From Panorpa germanica (Eukaryota; Arthropoda; Insecta; Mecoptera; Panorpidae), in the NCBI GenBank assembly GCA_963678705.1, contig CAVMBN010000218.1, positions 1-64,000 on the forward strand: a stretch of 64,000 bases of DNA, in the 5' to 3' direction. The notes below the pieces were generated by a model, which saw nothing but the letters and a program-made list of their open reading frames with translations, did no database searches and was not told the DNA's origin. How positions within the stretch are numbered: the stretch's first letter is position 1; the number at the start of each line of letters is the position of its first letter. A program made the position numbers and the translations under genes. Of the stretch, positions 48,402 through 62,677 are shown piece after piece.

Positions 48402-49987
48402 CTCATATACATACTTGTACTTATGCCTACTTACTTACCATTTGTTTGTTACCATTGAATGTTCATAAACGATCAATCACTATTTCCAAGAAAACCGCAT
48501 ATATTGTTTACTTAATCACTTATAACAATTAAGACACTCTCATTATTATTTAAAACACGCATTTATATAAACTAATTCTTGTGTTTTAATATTTTTTATA
48601 GTTAATGTTATTCGACTTACTTGATAGTGGGCGGCAACCTTTTGTCTTCCGTATATTTGTAGTGTTTATATGAGGTCTTCCTTATATATCTCTACAGATT
48701 TCTTGAATTTTAAACCACTTGATGTTTTAGCACTAACACTAACCTAATTATTATCACTTTTTTTGTCTATCGCACTTATTAATGTCTTATATCAAACATC
48801 AAAGTTACAAATTTGAGGTTATGTTTATAAGACCGCGTGTACGCGTAATGAAAAATTCGTTTTTAACACTGGTTTCCAACTGTCAATCTTTTGTAAAAAC
48901 ACTTTGTTTAGGGTAAATTAACACAAATTTAAAACAAACTTAAATACTTTTCGTTTGAAAAAGTATTCATATAATTTATTTAATTTTTTTCCATAATTAA
49001 TTTCTCACTTTTAATCACTTTTTTCACCTAAAGTAGCAGGTGCCGATCACACACATAGTAGATAGGAACCACTTGTGTTGCAAAGCAATATTAACGTCCT
49101 TGTAAACCAATACGTAGGTCTTCGTTTTTGTATTAAGTCCCATCTGTCTTTCCAGAGCTTATGCATATATGCATTCATCTCTTTGGCAATATATTTGGTA
49201 TCGTCTCCAGACTTTTATCCTACAGCCGCATTAACTTTAAATCCTCAAAATTTGTCGCATTAATTTTAAATCATTAAAATTTGATTTTTTCAGTTCTAGC
49301 GTAATTTGTACTTGAGTAAGTGCATAAGTGATTTTTAAATCTAAAGGAATTGTCCCCAATATCACTTGCACCACTTCTGTAGATACAGTTCTGCAACAAC
49401 GCGTCATCGTCAATAACATAGTTCTTTGCATGGAAGATCTAAAACATTGATCCTGTAATTCCATGCCAAAGCACAATACACAACTATTAGCATAAATGCC
49501 CCCTTGTATAGTGTCGGCATAGTTGCCGAGTTTAAGCTTCATTCAGTCCTTGTGACACGCGCAAGGTGTGTTACAAGTTTATCATTCGTTGTTACTGTAT
49601 TTGTTTCGTAGCTTTGTAGCTTCAAGAAACTACAGATTTTATATATAGCAGGTCGAGAACGGCTTTCTAGGGTTTCTGTACTATTTGCACCGATAAGGAT
49701 CACATTATCGTTGGCAAAACATATGTCTACACAACCTTTCGAGTGAGAAACACAGTTCTCGTCGAATACCATGTTCCAGAGCTAAGGCCCCATTACAGAT
49801 CGCTGAGGACAACCTTTAGATAGTTGCCTTTTCATGGAACGGTAATCGGTTTGTAAAATAATGTTCGACAATGAAAATAGTTCTCCATAGCGCAGTAGAC
49901 GTACCTATAGGTTTTTGCCGGTCTAATTCTTTGAAGGTCACTTGGCCACCGGACATCAACAAAGGCACACTGAATTTCTATAAATAA
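48402..49987. repeat. Satellite monomer M21, variant M
   Basis: 1,586 bp. Same signature as M10 (gagctaaggcc, cttcgtttttg). RT remnant at 49237-49542 and 49539-49772. Confidence 0.93.
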
Positions 49988-51573
49988 CTCATATACATAC
50001 TTGAAATTATGCCTACTTACTTACCATTTGTTTGTTACCATTGAATGTTCATGAACGATCAATCACTATTTCCAAGAAAACCGCATATTATGTTCACTTA
50101 ATCACTTATAACAATTAATACACTCTCATTATTATTTCAAACACGCATTTATATAAACTAATTCTTGTGTTTTAATATTATTTATAGTTAATGTTATTCG
50201 ACTTACTTGATAGTGGGCGGCAACCTTTTGTCTTCCGTATATTTGTAGTGTTTATATGAGGTCTTCCTTATATATCTCTACAGATTTCTTGAATTTTAAA
50301 CCACTTGATGTTTTAGCACTAGCACTAACCTAATTATTATCACTTTTTTTGCCTATCGCACTTATTAATGTCTTATATCAAACATCAAAGTTACAAATTT
50401 GAGGTTATGTTTATAAGACCGCGTGTACGCGTAATGAAAAATTCGTTTTTAACACTGGTTTCCAACTGTCAATCTTTTGTAAAAACAATTTGTTTAGGGT
50501 AAATTAACACAAATTTAAAACAAACTTAAATACTTTTCGTTTGAAAAAGTATTCATATAATTTATTTAATTTTTTTCCATAATTAATTTCTCACTTTTAA
50601 TCACTTTTTTCACCTAAAGTAGCAGGTGCCGATCACACACATAGTAGATAGGAACCACTTGTGTTGCAAAGCAATATTAACGTCCTTGTAAACCAATACG
50701 TAGGTCTTTCTTTTTGTATTAAGTCCCATCTGTCTTGCCAGAGCTTATGCATATATGCATTCATCTCTTTGGCAATATATTTGGTATCGTCTCCAGACTT
50801 TTATCCTACAGCCGCAATAACTTTAAATCTTCAAAATTTGTCGCATTAATTTTAAATCATCAAAATTTGATTTTTTCAGTTCTAGCGTAATTTGTACTTG
50901 AGTAAGTGCATGAGTGATTTTTAAATCTAAAGGAATTGTCCCCAATATCACTTGCACCACTTCTGTAGATACAGTTCTGCAACAACGCGTCATCGTCAAT
51001 AACATAGTTCTTTGCATGGAAGATCTGGAAGATTGATCCTGTAATACCATGCCGAAGCACAATACACAGCTATTAGCATAAATGCTCCCTTGTATAGTGT
51101 CGGCATAGTTGCCGAGTTTAATCTTCATTCCGTCCTTGTGACACGCGCAAGGTGTGTTACAAGTTTATCATTCGTTGTTACTGTATTTGTTTCGTAGCTT
51201 TGTAGCTTCACGAAACTACAGATTTTATATATAGCAGGCCGAGAACGGCTTTCTAAGGTTTCTGTACTATTTGCACCGATAAGGATCACATTATCGATGG
51301 CAAAACATATGTCTACACAACCTTTCGAGTGAGAAACACAGTTCTCGTCGAATACCATGTTCCAGAGCTCAGGCCCCATTACAGATCGCTGAGGACAACC
51401 TTTAGATAGTTGCCTTTTCATGGAACGGTAATCGGTTTGTAAAATAATGTTCGACAATGAAAATAGTTCTCCATAGCGCAGTAGACGTACCTATAGGTTT
51501 TTGCCGGTCTAATTCTTTGAAGGTCACTTGGCCACCGGACATCAACAAAGGCACACTGAATTTCTATAAATAT
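49988..51573. repeat. Satellite monomer M22, variant I'
   Basis: 1,586 bp. FAIDN and cgcatattatg as in M11. RT remnant at 50823-51128 and 51125-51457. Confidence 0.93.
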
Positions 51574-53159
51574 CTCATATACATACTTGTACTTATGCCT
51601 ACTTACTTACCATTTGTTTGTTACCATTGAATGTTCATGAACAATCAATCACTATTTCCAAGAAAACCGCATATATTGTTCACTTAATCACTTATAACAT
51701 ATAATACACTCTCATTATTATTTAAAACACGCATTTATATAAACTAATTCTTGTGTTTTAATATTATTTATAGTTAATGTTATTCGACTTACTTGATAGT
51801 AGGCGGCAACCTTTTGTCTTCCGTATATTTGTAGTGTTTATATGAGGTCTTCCTTATATATCTCTACAGATTTCTTGAATTTTAAACCACTTGATGTTTT
51901 ATCACTAACACTAACCTAATTATTATCACTTTTTTTGTCTATCGCACTTATTAATGTCTTATATCAAACATCAAAGTTACAAATTTGATGTTATGTTTAT
52001 AAGACCGCGTGTACGCGTAATGAAAAATTCGTTTTTAACACTGGTTTCCAACTGTCAAACTTTAGTAAAAACACTTTGTTTAGGGTAAATTAACACAAAT
52101 TTAAAACAAACTTAAATACTTTTCGTTTGAAAAAGTATTCATATAATTTATTTAATTTTTTTCCATAATTAATTTCTCACTTTTATTTACTTTTTTCACC
52201 TAAAGTAGCAGGAGCCGATCACACACATAGTAGATAGGAACCACTTGTGTTGCAAAGCAATATTAACGTCCTTGTAAACCAATACGTAGGTCTTTCTTTT
52301 TGTATTAAGTCCCATCTGTCTTGCCAGAGCTTATGCATATATGCATTCATCTCTTTGGCAATATATTTGGTATCGTCTTCAGACTTTTATCCTACAGCCG
52401 CATTAACTTTAAATCTTCGAAATTTGTCGCAATAATTTTAAATCATCAAAATTTGATTTTTTCAGTTCTAGCGTAATTTGTACTTAAATAAGTGCATGAG
52501 TGATTTTTAAATCTAAAGGAATTGTCCCCAATATCACTTGCACCACTTCTGTAGATACAGTTCTGCAACAACGCGTCATCGTCAATAACATAGTTATTTG
52601 CATAGTAGATCTGAAAGATTAATCCTGTAATACCATGCCAAAGCACAATACACAACTATTAGCATAAATGCCCCCTTGTATAGTGTCGGCATAGTTGCCG
52701 AGTTCAAGCTTCATTCCGTCCTTGTGACACGCGCAAGGTGTGTTACAAGTTTATCATTCGTTGTTACTGTATTTGTTTCGTAGCTTTGTAGCTTCAAGAA
52801 ACTACAGATTATATCTATAGCAGGTCGAGAACGGCTTTCTAGGGTTTCTGTACTATTTGCACCGATAAGGATCACATTATCGTTGGCAAAACATATGTCT
52901 ACACAACCTTTCGAGTGAGAAACACAGTTCTCGTCGAATACCATGTTCCAGAGTTCAGGCCCCATTACAGATCGCTGAGGACAACCATTAGATAGTTGCC
53001 TTTTCATGGAACGGTAATCGGTTTGTAAAATAATGTTCGACAATGAAAATAGTTCTCCATAGCGCAGTAGACGTACCTATAGGTTTTTGCCGGTCTAATT
53101 CTTTGAAGGTCACTTGGCCACCGGACATCAACAAAGGCACACTGAATTTCTATAAATAT
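51574..53159. repeat. Satellite monomer M23, variant D'
   Basis: 1,586 bp. ggtctttcttttt and AIDII as in M12, but without M12's private indels. RT remnant at 52446-52655 and 52711-53043. Confidence 0.93.
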
Positions 53160-54745
53160 CTCATATACATACTTGTACTTATGCCTACTTACTTACCATT
53201 TGTTTGTTACCATTGAATGTTCATGAACGATCAATCACTATTTCCAAGAAAACCGCATATATTGATCACTTAATCACTTATAACAATTAATACACTCTCA
53301 TTATTATTTAAAACACGCATTTATATAAACTAATTCTTGTGTTTTAATATTATTTATAGTTAATGTTATTCGACTTACTTGATAGTGGGCGGCAACCTTT
53401 TGTCTTCCGTATATTTGTAGTGTTTATATGAGGTCTTCCTTATACATCTCTACAGATTTCTTGAATTTTAAACCACTTGATGTTTTAGCACTAACACTAA
53501 CCTAATTATTATCACTTTTTTTGTCTATCGCACTTATTAATGTCTTATATCAAACATCAAAGTAACAAATTTGAGGTTATGTTTATAAGACCGCGTGTAC
53601 GCGTAATGAAAAATTCGTTTTTAACACTGGTTTCCAACTGTAAAACTTTTGTAAAAACACTTTGTTTAGGGTAAATTAACACAAATTTAAAACAAACTTA
53701 AATACTTTTCGTTTGAAAAAGTATTCATATAATTTATTTAATTTTTTTCCATAATTAATTTCTTACTTTTATTCACTTTTTTCACCTAAAGTAGCAGGAG
53801 CCGATCACACACATAGTAGATAGGAACCACTTGTGTTGCAAAGCAATATTTACGTCCTTGTAAACCAATACGTAGGTCTTCCTTTGTGTAGTAAGTCCCA
53901 TCTGTCTTGCCAGAGCTAATGCATATATGCATTCATCTCTTTGGCAATATATTTAGTATAGTCTCCAGACTTTTATCCTACAGCCGCATTAACTTTAAAT
54001 CCTCGAAATTTGTCGCATTAATTTTAAATCATCAAAATTTGATTTTTTCAGTTCTAGCGTAATTTGTACTTGAGTAAGTGCATGAGTGATTTTTAAATCT
54101 AAAGGAATTGTCCCCAATATCACTTGCACTACTTCTGTAGATACAGTTCTGCAACAACGCGTCATGGTCAATAACATAGTTCTTTGCATGGAAGATCTGG
54201 AAGATTGATCCTGTAATACCATGCCGAAGCACAATACACAACTATTAGCATAAATGCCCCCTTGTATAGTGTCGGCATAGTTGCCGAGTTTAAGCTTCAT
54301 TCCGTCCTTGTGACACGCGCAAGGTGTGCTACAAGTTTATCATTCGTTGTTACTGTATTTGTTTCGTAGCTTTGTAGCTTTAAGAAACTACAGCTTTTAT
54401 ATATAGCAGGTCGAGAACGGCTTTCTAGGCTTTCTGTACTATTTGCACCGATAAGGATCACATTATCGTTAGCAAAACATATGTCTACACAACCTTTCGA
54501 GTGAGAAACACAGTTCTCGTCAAATACCATGTTCCAGATCTCAGGCCCCATTACAGATCGCTGAGGACAACCTTTAGATAGTTGCCTTTTCATGGAACGG
54601 TAATCGGTTTGTAAAATAATGTTCGACAATGAAAATAGTTCTCCATAGCGCAGTAGACGTACCTATAGGTTTTTGCCGGTCTAATTCTTTGTAAGTCACT
54701 TGGCCACCGGACATCAACAAAGGCACACTGAATTTCTATAAATAT
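53160..54745. repeat. Satellite monomer M24, variant K'
   Basis: 1,586 bp. agagctaatgc as in M13. RT remnant at 53995-54300 and 54297-54629. Confidence 0.93.
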
Positions 54746-56332
54746 CTCATATACATACTTGTACTTATGCCTACTTACTTACCATTTGTTTGTTACCATT
54801 GAATGTTCATAAACGATCAATCACTATTTCCAAGAAAACCGCATATATTGTTCACTTAATCACTTATAACAATTAAGACACTCTCATTATTATTTAAAAC
54901 ACGCATTTATATAAACTAATTCTTGTGTTTTATAATTTTTTATAGTTAATGTTATTCGACTTACTTGATAGTGGGCGGCAACCTTTTGTCTTTCGTATAT
55001 TTGTAGTGTTTATAGGAGGTCTTTCTTATATAGCTCTACAGATTTCTTGAATTTCTTAACCACTTGATGTTTTAGCACTAACACTAACCTAATTATTATC
55101 ACTTTTTTTGTCTATCGCACTTATTAATGTCTTATATCAAACATCAAAGTTACAAATTTGAGGTTATGTTTATAAGACCGCGTGTACGCGTAATGAAAAA
55201 TTCGTTTTTAACACTGGTTTCCAACTGTCAAACTTTTGTAAAAACACTTTGTTTAGGGTAAATTAACACAAATTTAAAACAAACTTAAATACTTTTCGTT
55301 TGAAAAAGTATTCATATAATTTATTTATTTTTTTTCCATAATTAATTTCTCACTTTTAATCACATTTTTCACCTAAAGTAGCAGGAGCCGATCACACACA
55401 TAGTAGATAGGAACCACTTGTGTTGCAAAGCAATATTAACGTCCTTGTAAACCAATACGTAGGTCTTCCTTTCTGTATTAAGTCCCATCTGTCTTGCCAG
55501 AGCTTATGCATATATGCATTCATCTCTTTGGCAATATATTTAGTATAGTCTCCAGACTTTTATCCTACAGCCGCATTAACTTTAAATCCTCGAAATTTGT
55601 CGCATTAATTTTAAATCATCAAAATTTGATTTTTTCAGTAATAGCGTAATTTGTACTTGAGTAAGTGCATGAGTGATTTTTAAATTTAAAGGAATTGTCC
55701 CCAATATTACTTGCACCACTTCTGTAGATACAGTTCTGCAACAACGCGTCATCGTCAATAACATAGTTCTTTGCATGGAAGATCTGGAAGATTGATCCTG
55801 TAATACCATGCCGAAGCACAATACACAACTATTAGCATAAATGCCCCCTTGTATAGTGTCGGCATAGTTGCCGAGTTTAAGCTTCATTCCGTCCTTGTGA
55901 CACGCGCAAGGTGTGTTACAAGTTTATCATTCGTTGTTACTGTATTTGTTTCGTAGCTTTGTAGCTTTAAGAAACTACAGATTTTATATATAGCAGGTCG
56001 AGAACGGCTTTCTAGGGTTTCTGTACTATTTGCACCGATAAGGATCACATTATCGTTGGCAAAACATATGTCTACACAACCTTTCGAGTGAGAAACACAG
56101 TTCTCGTCGAATACCATGTTCCAGAGCTCAGGCCCCATTACAGATCGCTGAGGACAACCTTTAGATAGTTGCCTTTTCATGGAACGGTAATCGGTTTGTA
56201 AAATAATGTTCGACAATGAAAATAGTTCTCCATAGCGCAGTAGACGTACCTATAGGTTTTTGCCGGTCTAATTCTTTGAAGGTCACTTGGCCACCGGACA
56301 TCAACAAAGGCACACTGAATTTCTATAAATAT
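54746..56332. repeat. Satellite monomer M25, variant P
   Basis: 1,587 bp. P signature throughout (ataggaggtctttc, PLNLK) without the cgctaagg of M14. RT remnant at 55582-55887 and 55884-56216. Confidence 0.93.
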
Positions 56333-57916
56333 CTCATATACATACTTGTACTTATGTCTACTTACTTACCATTTGTTTGTTACCATTGAATGTTTATGAA
56401 CGATCAATCACTATTTCCAAGAAAACCGCATATATTGTTCACTTAATCACTTATAACAATTAATACACTCTCATTATTATTTAAAACACGCATTTATATA
56501 AACTAATTCTTGTGTTTTAATATTATTTATAGTTAATGTTATTCGACTTACTTGATAGTGGGCGGCAACCTTTTGTCTTCCGTATATTTGTAGTGTTTAT
56601 ATGAGGTCTTCCTTATATATCTCTACAGATTTCTTAAATTTTAAACCACTTGATGTTTTAGCACTAACACTAACTTAATTATTATCACTTTTTTTGTCTA
56701 TCGCACTTATTAATGTCTTATATCAAACATCAAAGTTACAAATTTGAGGTTATGTTTATAAGACCGCGTGTACGCGTAATGAAAAATTCGTTTTTAACAC
56801 TGGTTTCCAACTGTCAATCTTTTGTGAAAACACTTTGTTTAGGGTAATTAACACAAATTTAAATCAAACTTAAATACTTTTCGTTTGAAAAAGTATTCAT
56901 ATAATTTATTTAATTTTTTTCCATAATTAATTTCTCACTTTTAATCACTTTTTTCACCTAAAGTAGCAGGTGCCGATCACACACATAGTAGATAGGAACC
57001 ACTTGTGTTGCAAAGCAATATTAACGTCCTTGTAAACCAATACGTAGGTCTTCCTTTTTGTATTAAGTCCCATCTGTCTTTCCAGAGCTTATGCATATAT
57101 GCATTCATCTCTTTGGCAATATATTTGGTATCGTCTCCAGACTTTTATCCTACAGCCGCATTAACTTTAAATCCTCAAAATTTGTCGCATTAATTTTAAA
57201 TCATCAAAATTTGATTTTTTCAGTTCTAGCGTAATTTGTACTTGAGTAAGTGCATGAGTGATTTTTAAATCTAAAGGAATTGTCCCCAATATCACTTGCA
57301 CCACTTCTGTAGATACAGTTCTGCAACAACGCGTCATCGTCAATAACATAGTTCTTTGCATGGAAGATCTAAAACATTGATCCTGTAATTCCATGCCGAA
57401 GCACAATACACAACTATTAGCATAAATGCCCCCTTGTATAGTGTCGGCATAGTTGCCGAGTTTAAGCTTCATTCAGTCCTTGTGACACGCGCAAGGTGTG
57501 TTACAAGTTTATTATTCGTTGTTACTGTATTTGTTTCGTAGCTTTGTAGCTTCAAGAAACTACAGATTTTATATATAGCAGGTCGAGAACGGCTTTCTAG
57601 GGTTTCTGTACTATTTGCACCGATAAGGATCACATTATCGTTGCAAAACATATGTCTACACAACCTTTCGAGTGAGAAACACAGTTCTCGTCGAATACCA
57701 TGTTCCAGAGCTCAGGCCCCATTACAGATCGCTGAGGACAACCTTTAGATAGTTGCCTTTTCATGGAACGGTAATCGGTTTGTAAAATAATGTTCGACAA
57801 TGAAAATAGTTCTCCATAGCGCAGTAGACGTACCTATAGGTTTTTGCCGGTCTAATTCTTTGAAGGTCACTTGGCCACCGGACATCAACAAAGGCACACT
57901 GAATTTCTATAAATAT
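56333..57916. repeat. Satellite monomer M26, variant A (possible hybrid)
   Basis: 1,584 bp. The right half is A type. The left half has tgtttatgaac, as in M7 and M15, plus private changes. A one-base deletion (cgttgcaaaac) shifts the frame just before the FANDN box. RT remnant at 57167-57472 and 57469-57663. Confidence 0.9.
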
Positions 57917-59502
57917 CTCATATACATACTTGTACTTATGCCTACTTACTTACCATTTGTTTGTTACCATTGAATGTTCATGAACGATCAATCACTATTT
58001 CCAAGAAAACCGCATATATTGTTCACTTAATCACTTATAACAATTAATACACTCTCATTATTATTTCAAACACGCATTTATATAAACTAATTCTTGTGTT
58101 TTAATATTATTTATAGTTAATGTTATTCGACTTACTTGATAGTGGGCGGCAACCTTTTGTCTTCCGTATATTTGTAGTGTTTATATGAGGTCTTCCTTAT
58201 ATATCTCTACAGATTTCTTGAATTTTAAACCACTTGATGTTTTAGCACTAGCACTAACCTAATTATTATCACTTTTTTTGCCTATCGCACTTATTAATGT
58301 CTTATATCAAACATCAAAGTTACAAATTTGAGGTTATGTTTATAAGACCGCGTGTACGCGTAATGAAAAATTCGTTTTTAACACTGGTTTCCAACTGTCA
58401 ATCTTTTGTAAAAACACTTTGTTTAGGGTAAATTAACACAAATTTAAAACAAACTTAAATACTTTTCGTTTGAAAAAGTATTCATATAATTTATTTAATT
58501 TTTTTCCATAATTAATTTCTCACTTTTAATCACTTTTTTCACCTAAAGTAGCAGGTGCCGATCACACACATAGTAGATAGGAACCACTTGTGTTGCAAAG
58601 CAATATTAACGTCCTTGTAAACCAATACGTAGGTCTTTCTTTTTGTATTAAGTCCCATCTGTCTTGCCAGAGCTTATGCATATATGCATTCATCTCTTTG
58701 GCAATATATTTGGTATCGTCTCCAGACTTTTATCCTACAGCCGCATTAACTTTAAATCTTCAAAATTTGTCGCATTAATTTTAAATCATCAAAATTTGAT
58801 TTTTTCAGTTCTAGCGTAATTTGTACTTGAGTAAGTGCATGAGTGATTTTTAAATCTAAAGGAATTGTCCCCAATATCACTTGCACCACTTCTGTAGATA
58901 CAGTTCTGCAACAACGCGTCATCGTCAATAACATAGTTCTTTGCATGGAAGATCTGAAGGATTGATCCTGTAATACCATGCCGAAGCACAATACACAGCT
59001 ATTAGCATAAATGCTCCCTTGTATAGTGTCGGCATAGTTGCCGAGTTTAATCTTCATTCCGTCCTTGTGACACGCGCAAGGTGTGTTACAAGTTTATCAT
59101 TCGTTGTTACTGTATTTGTTTCGTAGCTTTGTAGCTTTACGAAACTACAGATTTTATATATAGCAGGTCGAGAACGGCTTTCTAAGGTTTCTGTACTATT
59201 TGCACCGATAAGGATCACATTATCGATGGCAAAACATATGTCTACACAACCTTTCGAGTGAGAAACACAGTTCTCGTCGAATACCATGTTCCAGAGCTCA
59301 GGCCCCATTACAGATCGCTGAGGACAACCTTTAGATAGTTGCCTTTTCATGGAACGGTAATCGGTTTGTAAAATAATGTTCGACAATGAAAAAAGTTCTC
59401 CATAGCGCAGTAGACGTACCTATAGGTTTTTGCCGGTCTAATTCTTTGAAGGTCACTTGGCCACCGGACATCAACAAAGGCACACTGAATTTCTATAAAT
59501 AT
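57917..59502. repeat. Satellite monomer M27, variant I''
   Basis: 1,586 bp. agctttacgaaac as in M17, but without M17's 10-bp deletion. RT remnant at 58752-59057 and 59054-59386. Confidence 0.93.
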
Positions 59503-61088
59503 CTCATATACATACTTGTACTTATGGCTACTTACTTACCATTTGTTTGTTACCATTGAATGTTCATGAACAATCAATCACTATTTCCAAGAAAACCGCA
59601 TATATTGTTCACTTAATCACTTATAACATATAATACACTCTCATTATTATTTGAAACACGCATTTATATAAACTAATTCTTGTGTTTTAATATTATTTAT
59701 AGTTAATGTTATTCGACTTACTTGATAGTAGGCGGCAACCTTTTGTCTTCCGTATATTTGTAGTGTTTATATGAGGTCTTCCTTATATATCTCTACAGAT
59801 TTCTTGAATTTTAAACCACTTGATGTTTTAGCACTAACACTAACCTAATTATTATCACTTTTTTTGTCTATCGCACTTATTAATGTCTTATATCAAACAT
59901 CAAAGTTACAAATTTGATGTTATGTTTATAAGACCGCGTGTACGCGTAATGAAAAATTCGTTTTTAACACTGGTTTCCAACTGTCAAACTTTAGTAAAAA
60001 CACTTTGTTTAGGGTAAATTAACACAAATTTAAAACAAACTTAAATACTTTTCGTTTGAAAAAGTATTCATATAATTTATTTAATTTTTTTCCATAATTA
60101 ATTTCTCACTTTTATTCACTTTTTTCACCTAAAGTAGCAGGAGCCGATCACACACATAGTAGATAGGAACCACTTGTGTTGCAAAGCAATATTAACGTCC
60201 TTGTAAACCAATACGTAGGTCTTCCTTTTTGTATTAAGTCCCATCTGTCTTGCCAGAGCTTATGCATATATGCATTTATCTCTTTGGCAATATATTTGGT
60301 ATCGTCTTCAGACTTTTATCCTACAGCCGCATTAACTTTAAATCTTCGAAATTTGTCGCAATAATTTTAAATCATCAAAATTTGATTTTTTCAGTTCTAG
60401 CGTAATTTGTACTTAAATAAGTGCATGAGTGATTTTTAAATCTAAAGGAATTGTCCCCAATATCACTTGCACCACTTCTGTAGATACAGTTCTGCAACAA
60501 CGCGTCATCGTCAATAACATAGTTCTTTGCATAGTAGATCTGAAAGATTAATCCTGTAATATCATGCTAAAGCACAATACACAACTATTAGCATAAATGC
60601 CCCCTTGTATAGTGTCGGCATAGTTGCCGAGTTCAAGCTTCATTCCGTCCTTGTGACACGCGCAAGGTGTGTTACAAGTTTATCATTCGTTGTTACTGTA
60701 TTTGTTTCGTAGCTTTGTAGCTTCAAGAAACTACAGATTATATCTATAGCAGGTCGAGAACGGCTTTCTAGGGTTTCTGTACTATTTGCACCGATAAGGA
60801 TCACATTATCGTTGGCAAAACATATGTCTACACAACCTTTCGAGTGAGAAACACAGTTCTCGTCGAATACCATGTTCCAGAGTTCAGGCCCCATTACAGA
60901 TCGCTGAGGACAACCATTAGATAGTTGCCTTTTTATGGAACGGTAATCGGTTTGTAAAATAATGTTCGACAATGAAAATAGTTCTCCATAGCGCAGTAGA
61001 CGTACCTATAGGTTTTTGCCGGTCTAATTCTTTGAAGGTCACTTGGCCACCGGACATCAACAAAGGCACACTGAATTTCTATAAATAT
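59503..61088. repeat. Satellite monomer M28, variant D''
   Basis: 1,586 bp. acttatggctac and taatatcatgc as in M18. RT remnant at 60640-60972. Confidence 0.93.
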
Positions 61089-62677
61089 CTCATATACATA
61101 CTTGTACTTATGCCTACTTACTTACCATTTGTTTGTTACCATTGAATGTTCATGAACGATTAATTACTATTTCCAAGAAAACCGCATATATTGATCACTT
61201 AATCACTTATAACAATTAATACACTCTCATTATTATTTAAAACACGAATTTATATAAACTAATTCTTGTGTTTTAATATTATTTATAGTTAATGTTATTC
61301 GACTTGATAGTGGGCGGCAACCTTTTGTCTTCCGTATATTTGTAGTGTTTATATGAGGTCTTCCTTATACATCTCTACAGATTTCTTGAATTTTAAACCA
61401 CTTGATGTTTTAGCACTAACACTAACCTAATTATTATCACTTTTTTTGTCTATCGCACTTATTAATGTCTTATATCAAACATCAAACATCAAAGTAACAA
61501 ATTTGAGGTTATGTTTATAAGACCGCGTGTACGCGTAATGAAAAATTCGTTTTTAACACTGGTTTCCAACTGTAAAACTTTTGTAAAAACACTTTGTTTA
61601 GGGTAAATTAACACAAATTTAAAACAAACTTAAATACTTTTCGTTTGAAAAAGTATTCATATAATTTATTTAATTTTTTTCCATAATTAATTTCTTACTT
61701 TTATTCACTTTTTTCACCTAAAGTAGCAGGAGCCGATCACACACATAGTAGATAGGAACCACTTGTGTTGCAAAGCAATATTTACGTCCTTGTAAACCAA
61801 TACGTAGGTCTTCCTTTGTGTAGTAAGTCCCATCTGTCTTGCCAGAGCTTATGCATATATGCATTCATCTCTTTGGCAATATATTTAGTATAGTCTCCAG
61901 ACTTTTATCCTACAGCCGCATTAACTTTAAATCCTCGAAATTTGTCGCATTAATTTTAAATCATCAAAATTTGATTTTTTCAGTTCTAGCGTAATTTGTA
62001 CTTGAGTAAGTGCATGAGTGATTTTTAAATCTAAAGGAATTGTCCCCAATATCACTTGCACTACTTCTGTAGATACAGTTCTGCAACAACGCGTCATGGT
62101 CAATAACATAGTTCTTTGCATGGAAGATCTGGAAGATTGATCCTGTAATACCATGCCGAAGCACAATACACAACTATTAGCATAAATGCCCCCTTGTATA
62201 GTGTCGGCATAGTTGCCGAGTTTAAGCTTCATTCCGTCCTTGTGACACGCGCAAGGTGTGCTACAAGTTTATCATTCGTTGTTACTGTATTTGTTTCGTA
62301 GCTTTGTAGCTTTAAGAAACTACAGCTTTTATATATAGCAGGTCGAGAACGGCTTTCTAGGCTTTCTGTACTATTTGCACCGATAAGGATCACATTATCG
62401 TTGGCAAAACATATGTCTACACAACCTTTCGAGTGAGAAACACAGTTCTCGTCAAATACCATGTTCCAGATCTCAGGCCCCATTACAGATCGCTGAGGAC
62501 AACCTTTAGATAGTTGCCTTTTCATGGAACGGTAATCGGTTTGTAAAATAATGTTCGACAATGAAAATAGTTCTCCATAGCGCAGTAGACGTACCTATAG
62601 GTTTTTGCCGGTCTAATTCTTTGTAAGTCACTTGGCCACCGGACATCAACAAAGGCACACTGAATTTCTATAAATAT
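61089..62677. repeat. Satellite monomer M29, variant K''
   Basis: 1,589 bp: shares the 4-bp deletion of M19 and has a private 7-bp duplication (aaacatc twice near 61486). RT remnant at 61927-62232 and 62229-62561. Confidence 0.93.

Larger units (their letters stand above)
32555..49987. repeat. 11-monomer higher-order repeat, copy 1 (17,433 bp)
   Basis: Monomer order M11-M21 is I', D', K', P, E, A, I'', D'', K'', P/E hybrid, M. Variant-specific bases recur in the next copy: cgcatattatg in I' (32650 and 50090), agagctaatgc in K' (36480 and 53917), ttcgacttgatag in K'' (45446 and 61300) and acttatggctac in D'' (43667 and 59524). Confidence 0.85.
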